From positions 1 through 5,643 of the forward strand of contig DAOVQB010000244.1 in the NCBI GenBank assembly GCA_030628905.1: a DNA stretch of 5,643 bases. The letters run 5' to 3'. Numbering within the stretch: position 1 is the first letter of the stretch; each line of letters starts with the position of its first letter. Shown one piece after another: positions 1 through 5,329 of the stretch. The position numbers and the translations under genes are program-made. The notes under the pieces were generated by a model. The model made no database searches. It saw only the letters and a program-made list of their open reading frames with translations, and was not told the origin of the DNA. The stretch is from DAOVQB01 sp023128935 (GTDB lineage: Bacteria > Eisenbacteria > RBG-16-71-46 > CAIMUX01 > WJJG01).

Positions 1-1
1 A

Positions 2-190
2 CACTTTGGCATGCACTATTCCACCATCAGTCGCAGGCTGGAACAGCACGAGACTGGGTCGTGCGAGCTGCGCGTACGTTGCATTGCAAGACCCAACCCC
101 TGCTTTTCACAAGACCCAACCCCTGCTTTTCACAACCCCTGCTTTTCAGACTCAACCCCTGCTTTTCCGGCGTTGAAGAGGCATGGATGA
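2..190 (+). CDS. C-terminal fragment of REP-associated tyrosine (Y1) transposase, partial at 5' end
   Basis: An open frame enters from outside the window and reads HFGMHYSTISRRLEQHE before a TGA at 188-190. This motif matches the C-terminal helix-turn-helix (DnaA-like) found after the Y1_Tnp HUH domain in many REP-associated transposases (the 'YFGLHYSTVSR' type), which nick and rejoin single-stranded DNA next to palindromic repeats. The catalytic HUH and Tyr residues would lie upstream and are not visible. After the HTH, the frame runs through the four 15-bp repeats at 94-167. The last 40 or so residues are therefore repeat-encoded, rich in Pro, Cys and Phe, and are probably read-through rather than conserved protein. 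The family call rests on a motif of about 17 residues, which is distinctive but short. I cannot tell whether the full-length gene is intact. Confidence 0.6.
   Translation, partial: HFGMHYSTISRRLEQHETGSCELRVRCIARPNPCFSQDPTPAFHNPCFSDSTPAFPALKRHG
94..167. repeat. Four direct copies of a 15-bp repeat CAACCCCTGCTTTTC
   Basis: Identical copies lie at 94-108, 117-131, 133-147 and 153-167, with start-to-start spacings of 23, 16 and 20 bp. The first two copies share a longer unit that begins AAGACC or AGACC. On the minus strand the unit is GAAAAGCAGGGGTTG. The cluster begins right at the end of the recognisable transposase motif. Short G/C-run repeats of this kind are commonly found next to REP-associated transposase genes, so these are most likely the element's own repeats. 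The copies are direct rather than inverted, and the spacing is irregular, so they do not form a CRISPR or a terminator. Confidence 0.85.
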
Positions 191-208
191 GGGTCAGAGG
201 CGGTGTTC

Positions 209-284
209 GCCTAACGCAAGCCCTCACTGGTTGCCGAAAGCGCGGCAGCGCTGTAGGCAATCCGTGTGCAGGGCATTGTTATGC
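209..284 (-). other. attC: attC recombination site of an integron gene cassette
   Basis: Read on the minus strand, the site has all the parts of a canonical attC. R'' is GCATAAC (284-278). L'' is GCCCTGCAC (274-266). A central imperfect hairpin follows, with TTGCC at 231-235 pairing to GGCAA at 256-260, and AGCGC at 239-243 pairing to GCGCT at 248-252 around a 4-nt loop. L' is GTGAGGGC (227-220), and R' is GTTAGGC (215-209), which fits the GTTRRRY consensus exactly. L'' and L' pair over 8 bp except for one unpaired G in L'', the type of extrahelical base that IntI uses to choose the strand of the folded attC. Crossover would fall between 215 and 214. The length of 76 bp is normal for attC. 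The stop codon of the upstream nuclease gene lies inside R'', which is common in cassettes. Confidence 0.88.
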
Positions 285-1093
285 ACCCTTCCTATTATAT
301 TCAGCCAACCATTCCTTTAAGGCTTCAAAGTCGCGCAAGCTTAGTTTGTACTGAAGAGGCGATGCAAAATCGAGCGCTCCCTTAGTGAACGAAGACGTCG
401 TTGCGATTATTCCTTTCGTTGCATTTTCCGCTGTTACGACGCCGTAAAGACCGCGAACGGTTTCGACGCCCACCTTATTTGTTGTTGCATAGCGTTTGCA
501 TTCAATGAGATAGAGCGATTTGCCAAATTTATCATTCTTTAGCGCGTAGATATCTTTTCCGCCATCGCGAGTACGCTGAGTGAGTGTAACGGCAAACCCT
601 TCTTTCGCAAACAGCTCCGCAATTAACTCCTCGAAGCGTCGTGGATTGAGGTCATGCAGCAATTCAGGGTGTCGGGCCAAATATTGAATCACCTCATCGT
701 TGACTGTTTGATACGCGACAACAATTTCGCCACTTAGAGGCTGACCGGTAGCATCATAAAGAATCGGGAACAAAGAAGCCAATGGGGCATACTTCGTATA
801 TCCTTGCGCCATGTGTCTATTAGAATACGGATAGTGCACAAAACCGCGCGGTCTGCGTTCGCCATCAGCTCGGGCCTCGTTCTCTTCCATGTGTTTCTTG
901 CAGAGGAATGGACACGTGAAATCCTGTTCGAAAAATTCAAAATCGTTAGGTTGATATGGATAGTAATCGTACAGGTAGACCTCGTACTCGGCGGGATTCG
1001 CACAGTCATCGACACTGCATTGAGTTCCGGTCTTATACTCTTTGTAACGTATTGGAGTGGTCATTTTGTTTTATAAGTACTCTTGATGCATAA
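215..1093 (-). mobile_element. Single-gene integron cassette (879 bp)
   Basis: The cassette runs on the minus strand from TTATGC (1093-1088), just after the crossover G, through one gene to the G of the attC R' site at 215. The decisive sign is that the cassette's first bases are complementary to the R'' of its own attC. CATTGTTATGCA at 274-285 and TGCATAACAATG at 1087-1098 form a perfect 12-bp inverted repeat, so the excised circle would regenerate a fully matched GCATAAC / GTTATGC pair. The gene fills nearly the whole cassette: 23 bases of leader separate the TTATGC core from the ATG, and the TAA overlaps R''. The truncated integrase gene beyond 1226 is divergent, which is the normal integron order (intI, attI, first cassette). 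Confidence 0.85.
279..1064 (-). CDS. Cassette-borne restriction-endonuclease-like protein (Mrr_cat type) with N-terminal zinc-finger-like region
   Basis: This 261-residue protein has two parts. Residues 16-58 hold C16-x4-C21 and C51-x3-C55-x2-H58, a pattern that could bind one zinc ion. Residues 143-255 match the Mrr-type restriction endonuclease fold: a helix with E146/E147 (FEELIAELF), then DGGKD (167-171), then LIECKRY with E188 and K190, then NKVGVETVRGLYGV and KGIIATTSSFTKGA. D171, E188 and K190 are the likely PD-(D/E)xK metal and catalytic residues, and none is missing. Families of this type cut DNA, often modified or foreign DNA, in the cytoplasm. No methyltransferase or specificity partner is present, so a stand-alone defence nuclease is the best inference. 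The ATG at 1064 gives the conserved N-terminus. There is no good Shine-Dalgarno (only AAGAG, far upstream). A TATAAA lies 5 nt before the ATG, so translation may be leaderless or driven from the cassette promoter. The gene looks more AT-rich than the genes after 1444, as expected of an imported cassette. Confidence 0.85.
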   Translation of the reverse strand: MTTPIRYKEYKTGTQCSVDDCANPAEYEVYLYDYYPYQPNDFEFFEQDFTCPFLCKKHMEENEARADGERRPRGFVHYPYSNRHMAQGYTKYAPLASLFPILYDATGQPLSGEIVVAYQTVNDEVIQYLARHPELLHDLNPRRFEELIAELFAKEGFAVTLTQRTRDGGKDIYALKNDKFGKSLYLIECKRYATTNKVGVETVRGLYGVVTAENATKGIIATTSSFTKGALDFASPLQYKLSLRDFEALKEWLAEYNRKGA

Positions 1094-1156
1094 CAATGAT
1101 TAGTGTGCCGTCCCGCACATTAGCATCGCCGCCTCTCTTGAAGCGCTAATCCCATT
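1088..1156 (-). other. attI: Candidate attI primary recombination site of the integron
   Basis: The crossover sequence on the minus strand is CATTG^TTATGC (1098-1088). It lies 131 bp from the integrase start codon, where the attI site of an integron is expected. Unlike an attC, the DNA beyond it has no matching R''-like heptamer at the far end. There is a partial fold (AATGATTAG at 1095-1103 against CTAATCCCATT at 1146-1156) and a small TGTGC/GCACA hairpin, but nothing as regular as the attC at 209-284. attI sites are known to lack that symmetry. The outer limit given here is nominal. The alternative is that this is the decayed attC of a lost upstream cassette. Confidence 0.45.
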
Positions 1157-1214
1157 CGCGCCGCCTTTACACTCCTCATATTTCCATATATTGACATTGG
1201 TATCTTCGCACGCC

Positions 1215-1243
1215 ATCCTACAGCCATGAAACTACTCGATCAA
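1215..1243 (-). promoter_or_regulatory. Candidate cassette promoter Pc overlapping the start of intI
   Basis: On the minus strand, TTGATC (1243-1238) and TAGGAT (1220-1215) are separated by 17 bases, each matching 4 of 6 positions of the sigma70 consensus. The promoter points across attI into the cassette and overlaps the first codons of the integrase gene, which is where many integrons place Pc. It would transcribe the nuclease gene from about 150 bp upstream. The match is moderate and could be chance. Confidence 0.35.
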
Positions 1244-1345
1244 GTCCATGAGGCGTGCCTGACCAAGCACTACTCCCTGCGGACGGAGGAATCCTATGCG
1301 CGGTGGATCGAGCGGTTCCTCCGATTCCATCGGGGAAAACGGCGA
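1226..1345 (+). pseudogene. intI: Truncated integron integrase (IntI N-terminal fragment)
   Basis: The frame starts MKLLDQV and continues with HYSLRTEESYARWI (residues 15-28) and ERFLRFH, the conserved start of the SAM-like core-binding domain of integron tyrosine recombinases (compare the [22 protein letters not shown] type). Similarity stops at about residue 38-40. Full IntI proteins are roughly 320-340 residues, so the rest of the core-binding domain, the IntI-specific insertion and the catalytic R-H-R-Y region are all absent. The frame stays open to 1765 only because it runs antisense to the neighbouring large gene, and that tail is not integrase. Its direction, away from the cassette, is canonical. 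The break coincides with the inverted repeat at 1335-1409. No Shine-Dalgarno is visible before the ATG. The fragment cannot be catalytically active, so cassette excision would need an integrase from elsewhere. Confidence 0.82.
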
Positions 1346-1409
1346 CACAATACGAATCCCGTGATCTGTGGATGCTCTAGCCGCTATCAAGTACTGTGTC
1401 CCCGTTTTC
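1335..1409. repeat. 19-bp imperfect inverted repeat (REP-like hairpin) at the integrase breakpoint
   Basis: GAAAACGGCGACACAATAC at 1335-1353 and GTACTGTGTCCCCGTTTTC at 1391-1409 are inverted repeats matching at 17 of 19 positions, around a 37-base loop. The left arm begins within the last recognisable integrase codons. The pair resembles the palindromic ends left by REP-associated transposases, although no transposase gene lies between the arms. It sits 35 bp past the stop of the large minus-strand gene and, once transcribed, could also act as a 3'-end stem-loop for it. There is no clean U-tract, so an intrinsic terminator is not claimed. Confidence 0.7.
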
Positions 1410-1443
1410 TCCTCATTTTTCCTCAATGTAAGATCTGCGCGGA

Positions 1444-4116
1444 TCAACAGGTTGAGTTTTCAGGGGTGCTGTTCTCGTGCATGCTCGCCGCAGTCTGGCG
1501 AACACTGTGGCTAGCATCTTGTGCCAGTGTCTCAAGAATCGAACGGGCCCAATCCTTGTCTCGCCACGCTCCAGCAACGTATGCCGCTGCCTCTCGAACT
1601 GCAGGGTGTTCATCTTGTGACAATGCGGTTGTTCGATCAGCAAGCATGCCTTGGAACTCCTCCACAACCTTCGTACGTTCGGAGAGGCCGTGCAGGGCCA
1701 TAATTCGCACAGTCGGAGCATCATCACGAGTCAGAACACCAAGCAACCCGGCAGCAGTATCGTGATGTTCATTGGGTTCCATGCTTTCGACGAGACGCAG
1801 GATCCTGGCTGTCGCCAGTCGAGCATCCTCGCTAGCACTTGCACTACCGCACATTTGCACTTGAATAAAGGAGCGCCAGGTCACGGGGCAAGCTACTGCT
1901 TGAATGCCTGTGAGGAAAAGTTCGAGTTCCAAACGCGTTGCCTGGAACAATGGCAACTCCCGTCCCCGCACGGAGAGAACCTCCTTCTCTCTGCCAGTGA
2001 GACAGGATGAAACGGAGTTGAGCACCTCAATCCCGCGGCAGCTGGCATGCCAGAGCAACGCCCACATGCAGTCCCGTTTCTCGTTGCTCGACTGATTCAC
2101 GTTACAGAGCACGCGCACGGCAAGCGAGGCCAGTTCCTCGTTGTCGACCTCGGCACCCATCTTGAGTAGGCCGGAAAGCAATTCCCATCGTGAGAAGCCA
2201 CCAAACCCAAGCGGTGAGGCTGACGACAGCGAGCTGTTGGCGGAATCGATAGCCGCACTCGTCGCCTTCGCCATTTGACTAGCCAGTTGGCGATCTGGGT
2301 CCGCTCCACCGTAGATGTAGTAGCCGATCGATACGGGATTCGCCTTCGCCTGCCAATCGCTGATGAGAGCCTCGGAGATCGAGGCCCTACAACGGGCTGA
2401 GACCTTGCTGAGCTCGACCAGCAAGTTCAATCGACTTGACAACTGAGGTTCGCTTCGACGTGCGAGGAGAGTGTCCGCGATCTTCAGCAGATCCTTCTCC
2501 TCCAGCAGATGCAGCTCGGAGCGGAGCAGCAACGACTCCGCTTGATCCAGCAAGACAGGATGCGCACTGAGCAAAGGGAAGGCTCTCTCAAACACCCACT
2601 GAGGATCCATCCTCGCTGCCAGAACCGAGATCGCTCCGAGGGCCTGACGCATGACAGTACCGTGGAATCCCTTCTCGACGTCGTGATCGTAGCATCCCTT
2701 GAGGAAGTCCACGACGGAATCAAGATCATCATCTACGACGTAGTCTCCAAAGTGTTCGATGAGCAGGCATCGTGCCCGCCGCCTCTCAGGCAGGGCTAGT
2801 TCCAAACCAGGGAAGACGCCGGGACCAAGCAGCGACTCGTACGCAAGCTTGGCGATCGCAGTCGAATGAGTCTCGAGGAACTTCTCCAGACGAGAGAGAT
2901 CGGCACCAAGTGCCAGTTGCTTGACTCCCTCGACGAGTAGGTTCTTTGCGTTCTGCTGGAAGCCGTAGTGTATGAGGAGCTGAGCGATCAGATTGCGCGT
3001 AATCCTCAGCATGCTATACGAGCCCAGCCAAATGGCAGCGACAAACGCTTCTGATACCTCATCGAGGTGATCTGGAAGATTCGAACCTATCACGATCGTA
3101 CGACTGCCAGCAAGCTCGAGGTTCACAGTTTCCTCAAAGAACCGGTGGCTCATCACGTACAGATCGTAGTAGACAGGTGACCGGGCCTCCCACCCAGCAA
3201 GGGACTTCAGCATCTGCCCAAGGGATCCGAGCCGATCGATCGCAAGTCCCTCACCAAGGTTCACCTGGCAGATCTCCATATACTGCATGTCCAGGACGAT
3301 GTCGCGGATTACCCACTTGGGCAGGTACTTTGAGCTGGCCTCCGCTTTGGCGGCTCCTAAACTGTGAATCGCTCCAGCGTAGTCTCCATCAAATGCTGAC
3401 TGAATCCCTTGCCACCGGAGGCGAACAGTGCCAGCATACTCGCGCGGCACTTTATTCAGAACGACCTCGAGTTCCGCCGCGGGCACAGAATTGGACCCGT
3501 CGAGGAAGGCCTTCATCAGTGTGCGTGTTGCAAGGTCTTCTCGTGCACGTTTGCCTGAGTTCGAGGTCCCTGCGCGGATCAGCTCTTCTCGAAGAAATGC
3601 GTAGGCCTCTTTCGCTTCATTCGGAATGATGTACTTGACTTGGCTATGCAACGCAGAGGGCTGCCTTCGCGCCTCGCGATACACATCTACTACGTCAGCT
3701 CGAAGGCTTTGCTGGGCAGCAGCCTCAAGGTCCTCGATGCTTGTGTAGCTCCCCAAGTATGCACAGCCTTCCTTCTCGACAAGGTCTATGAAGTCCTGCA
3801 GTTCTAGCGATCTTGTGCCCGTGTGTTTGAGGATAATGAGACGTCTGCCGTTTCGTTGCGCGAGGTGGTACTCATTCACGACTCCAGGACGAAGCTGATC
3901 TTCCAGGAACATCAGCACGACATCGGACCACAGAACCTTCTGACGCATCAGATCCTCTGGCCCAGAGCCGCTCCCGAGAGTCTCTATCGCGTAGACGTCC
4001 AGCAGCTTGTCACCGTCGAGATACCTCTTCAGATCCTTTCGCAGCTTCCGATGCTCGGGAGTTGCCATCGATGAACTCAGGTAAACATGCACCTTCGCGT
4101 CAGGCGCTAGCTCCAT
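1444..4116 (-). CDS. Large protein with DUF4062/TIR-like N-terminal domain and helical/HEAT-repeat C-terminal body
   Basis: This protein has 890 residues. Residues 8-115 look like a DUF4062-type Rossmann/TIR-like domain: a first strand KVHVYLSSSM (8-17), a helix with EHRKLRKDL, an acidic E45, WSDVVLMFL (63-71) with D65, then NEYHLAQRNGRRLIIL (81-96), where E82 is the candidate active-site or ligand acid, and a final helix LQDFIDLV. Such domains occur at the front of TPR, HEAT or STAND proteins and are suspected of nucleotide or NAD-type chemistry or signalling. The middle is mostly helical with no recognised family. Residues of about 770-885 look like HEAT repeats (TVRIMALHGL, AVREAAAYVAGAW, SVRQTAASM). 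No Walker A/B, signal peptide or membrane segment is seen. AAGGAGG lies at 4132-4126, 9 nt before the ATG, and fixes the start. The gene stands alone. A defence or stress sensor is a plausible inference only. Confidence 0.7.
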   Translation of the reverse strand: MELAPDAKVHVYLSSSMATPEHRKLRKDLKRYLDGDKLLDVYAIETLGSGSGPEDLMRQKVLWSDVVLMFLEDQLRPGVVNEYHLAQRNGRRLIILKHTGTRSLELQDFIDLVEKEGCAYLGSYTSIEDLEAAAQQSLRADVVDVYREARRQPSALHSQVKYIIPNEAKEAYAFLREELIRAGTSNSGKRAREDLATRTLMKAFLDGSNSVPAAELEVVLNKVPREYAGTVRLRWQGIQSAFDGDYAGAIHSLGAAKAEASSKYLPKWVIRDIVLDMQYMEICQVNLGEGLAIDRLGSLGQMLKSLAGWEARSPVYYDLYVMSHRFFEETVNLELAGSRTIVIGSNLPDHLDEVSEAFVAAIWLGSYSMLRITRNLIAQLLIHYGFQQNAKNLLVEGVKQLALGADLSRLEKFLETHSTAIAKLAYESLLGPGVFPGLELALPERRRARCLLIEHFGDYVVDDDLDSVVDFLKGCYDHDVEKGFHGTVMRQALGAISVLAARMDPQWVFERAFPLLSAHPVLLDQAESLLLRSELHLLEEKDLLKIADTLLARRSEPQLSSRLNLLVELSKVSARCRASISEALISDWQAKANPVSIGYYIYGGADPDRQLASQMAKATSAAIDSANSSLSSASPLGFGGFSRWELLSGLLKMGAEVDNEELASLAVRVLCNVNQSSNEKRDCMWALLWHASCRGIEVLNSVSSCLTGREKEVLSVRGRELPLFQATRLELELFLTGIQAVACPVTWRSFIQVQMCGSASASEDARLATARILRLVESMEPNEHHDTAAGLLGVLTRDDAPTVRIMALHGLSERTKVVEEFQGMLADRTTALSQDEHPAVREAAAYVAGAWRDKDWARSILETLAQDASHSVRQTAASMHENSTPENSTC

Positions 4117-4125
4117 TTCGCCAAA

Positions 4126-4132
4126 CCTCCTT
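4126..4132 (-). promoter_or_regulatory. Strong Shine-Dalgarno AAGGAGG for the 890-residue protein
   Basis: The minus-strand AAGGAGG is a near-perfect complement to the 16S rRNA tail and ends 9 nt before the ATG at 4116, which settles the start codon. Confidence 0.85.
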
Positions 4133-4159
4133 CACCTGAGGAGATGCTGCTCAAAGGAA

Positions 4160-4188
4160 ATGGTACTGCGGAAGCATGATCAAGGCAA
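4160..4188 (-). promoter_or_regulatory. Candidate promoter of the 890-residue protein gene
   Basis: On the minus strand, TTGCCT (4188-4183) and TACCAT (4165-4160) are spaced by 17 bases and lie about 45 bp before the start codon. The match is partial. The rest of the 4117-4412 intergenic stretch contains no ORF, RNA or repeat that I can support, apart from the promoter of the divergent regulator gene. Confidence 0.35.
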
Positions 4189-4345
4189 CGCTCATACGCT
4201 GCGTGGACCGACCGGCTTCATTGCTTTGAAGGGCAGCTGGGGTTGCCGTTGGTGAATACGTGTCCTGCGTAGAAGGCGGATGCATTCGCACGGACGCCTG
4301 ACCAGATCAAGAACCCAGCGAAAGAGGCGCGCTCAATGTTTCCCC

Positions 4346-4373
4346 TTGACATCTCGACCAGCCTCTGTATACT
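4346..4373 (+). promoter_or_regulatory. Near-consensus sigma70 promoter of the TetR-family gene
   Basis: TTGACA (4346-4351), 16 bases, then TATACT (4368-4373). Transcription would start near 4380, about 33 bases before the ATG. AAGGA at 4401-4405 is the ribosome site, 7 nt before the ATG at 4413. TetR-family regulators often repress their own promoter, but no convincing palindromic operator is visible apart from the 6-bp GTATAC inside the -10 region. Confidence 0.75.
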
Positions 4374-4412
4374 CTGTGACCGCACGAGAAATAGATTCAC
4401 AAGGACAGAGAC

Positions 4413-5039
4413 ATGCCACGAGCGTTCACAGCGGTAGAGAAACAGACGATTCACGACAAGCTGATGGAGGCGGGCCGGGCCTGCTTCCTCCGCTTCGGAT
4501 TGAAGAAGACGACGATCGAGGACCTCGTCAAGCCGACGGGGATCGCCAAGGCGAGCTTCTACCTGTTCTTCGCCCACAAGGAAGCGCTCTACGTCGAGGT
4601 AATTATGGCCGAGATGCCAGCGATGATGGATCGACTGATGTCGGCGTCGTTCGGGAAGACGGAAGATATACGCGAGGCGCTGATCCTGCTGATGAAGGCA
4701 ATCGTGCATGAAATCGAGACGAACGAGTTGACCCGCATCCTGCTTGACGATCCGATGGAACTTGAGCGTCTCGCCGTGGGGCTGGATTTCGAAGGGATCA
4801 TGGCTCGCTCTGCGGCAATGTTTGCGCCGCTGTTCGACGAGATCAGCAGGGCACAGGAGCGCGGGGAGATGATCGAGGGGGACCCACAGCAGATCATCTA
4901 CTCCCTTGGGCTAATCAAGCTTCTGCCCGTTAACCGCGACCGGGTTCCAAAGGACTTGTACGACGCCATGCTCAACTTTGCACCACAGGTGATCGCCGAC
5001 GGACTCACCTGTCCGGCACGAAAGAAGGAGGTAGCATGA
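4413..5039 (+). CDS. TetR/AcrR-family transcriptional regulator
   Basis: This 208-residue protein has the normal length for the family. The N-terminal DNA-binding domain is clear: helix 1 EKQTIHDKLMEAGRACFLRFG (about 9-29), KKTTIEDLVKPTGIAKASFY (31-50) containing the helix-turn-helix, and LFFAHKEALYVEV, the usual start of helix 4. The rest (about 65-200) is the variable all-helical ligand and dimer domain, and no ligand can be predicted from it. Its TGA overlaps the ATG of the permease remnant (ATGA at 5036-5039), so it headed a regulator-exporter operon. Regulators in this position usually repress the adjoining transporter until an inducer binds. The exporter has been destroyed here, leaving the regulator probably without its original local target. 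The start is supported by AAGGA 7 nt upstream. Confidence 0.93.
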   Translation: MPRAFTAVEKQTIHDKLMEAGRACFLRFGLKKTTIEDLVKPTGIAKASFYLFFAHKEALYVEVIMAEMPAMMDRLMSASFGKTEDIREALILLMKAIVHEIETNELTRILLDDPMELERLAVGLDFEGIMARSAAMFAPLFDEISRAQERGEMIEGDPQQIIYSLGLIKLLPVNRDRVPKDLYDAMLNFAPQVIADGLTCPARKKEVA

Positions 5040-5190
5040 ACCTCATGACCTGGCGGATCGCCTGGCGAAACCTGTGGCGGCATCCCAGCGCACGTTCCTG
5101 TTTGCCACCCACGATCGACGCCTACACGACCAGGTGAGCCGCCTCCTCACCCTGGAGGACGGACGGATCACCCAGGATCAGTGTCGATAA
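5036..5190 (+). pseudogene. Deletion-fused ABC exporter remnant: FtsX-like permease start joined to ABC ATPase end
   Basis: From the ATG at 5036 the frame reads MTWRIAWRNLWRHP after a short MNL, the typical cytoplasmic start and amphipathic segment of MacB/LolC/FtsX-type permeases, and then stops at 5135-5137 after 33 codons. From about 5086-5092, in a different frame (+2), the DNA encodes QRTFLFATHDRRL and then VSRLLTLEDGRITQDQ up to TAA at 5188-5190. This is the C-terminal end of a LolD/MacB-type ATPase, including the H-loop His of ATHD and the closing L-x-DGRI strand. The permease membrane segments and the ATPase Walker A, signature and Walker B parts are all missing. The junction lies at the CAGCGCACG stretch (5086-5094). 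The order permease-ATPase implies that an internal deletion removed most of both genes. Confidence 0.8.
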
Positions 5191-5241
5191 CCCGTTGATT
5201 CGGTCTCCTCTTCCCCTCTTTATGGGGATGTTTGACCTTGG

Positions 5242-5271
5242 TTGAACCTTGTAAATGTGCTACTCTATTAA
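5242..5271 (+). promoter_or_regulatory. Candidate promoter of the LTD-protein gene
   Basis: TTGAAC (5242-5247) and TATTAA (5266-5271) are spaced by 18 bases. A second -35-like TTGACC is at 5232-5237. The predicted start leaves a leader of about 50 bases before the GTG. The match is moderate. Confidence 0.4.
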
Positions 5272-5329
5272 CCGTAAAGAACACGTCTGTCGTACTCGAG
5301 GGAGGGGTCACAGACGGGAGGAGGTACAC

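Noticed and set aside
94..167. Repeat cluster as a CRISPR array
   Set aside because: The repeats are only 15 bp, and the gaps between copies are 1-8 bases and irregular, far too short for spacers.
1095..1156. A second attC just upstream of the cassette
   Set aside because: There is a partial stem (AATGATTAG with CTAATCCCATT), but no heptamer complementary to GTTATGC at the outer end and no L''/L' pair, so attI is the better reading.
1191..1219. TTGACA with CATCCT 17 bases later as the intI promoter
   Set aside because: The -35 is perfect but the -10 is poor, and transcription would start at the ATG itself; it also overlaps the Pc candidate, so it was not listed as a feature.
1346..1765. The + strand frame continuing from intI to 1765 as coding sequence
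   Set aside because: No integrase motif occurs after about residue 40, and most of the stretch is antisense to the end of the 890-residue gene.
3547..3570. Walker A motif in the large protein (GTSNSGKR, about residues 183-190)
   Set aside because: The Ser/Thr after GK is replaced by Arg, no hydrophobic strand precedes it, and no Walker B follows, so it is not a P-loop.
4218..4709. 163-codon minus-strand frame opposite the TetR gene
   Set aside because: Most of it is antisense to the clearly recognised TetR gene and its promoter, and it has no known motif or ribosome site.
5212..5228. TCCCC/GGGGA hairpin after the exporter remnant as a terminator
   Set aside because: The stem is only 5 bp and no T-run follows.
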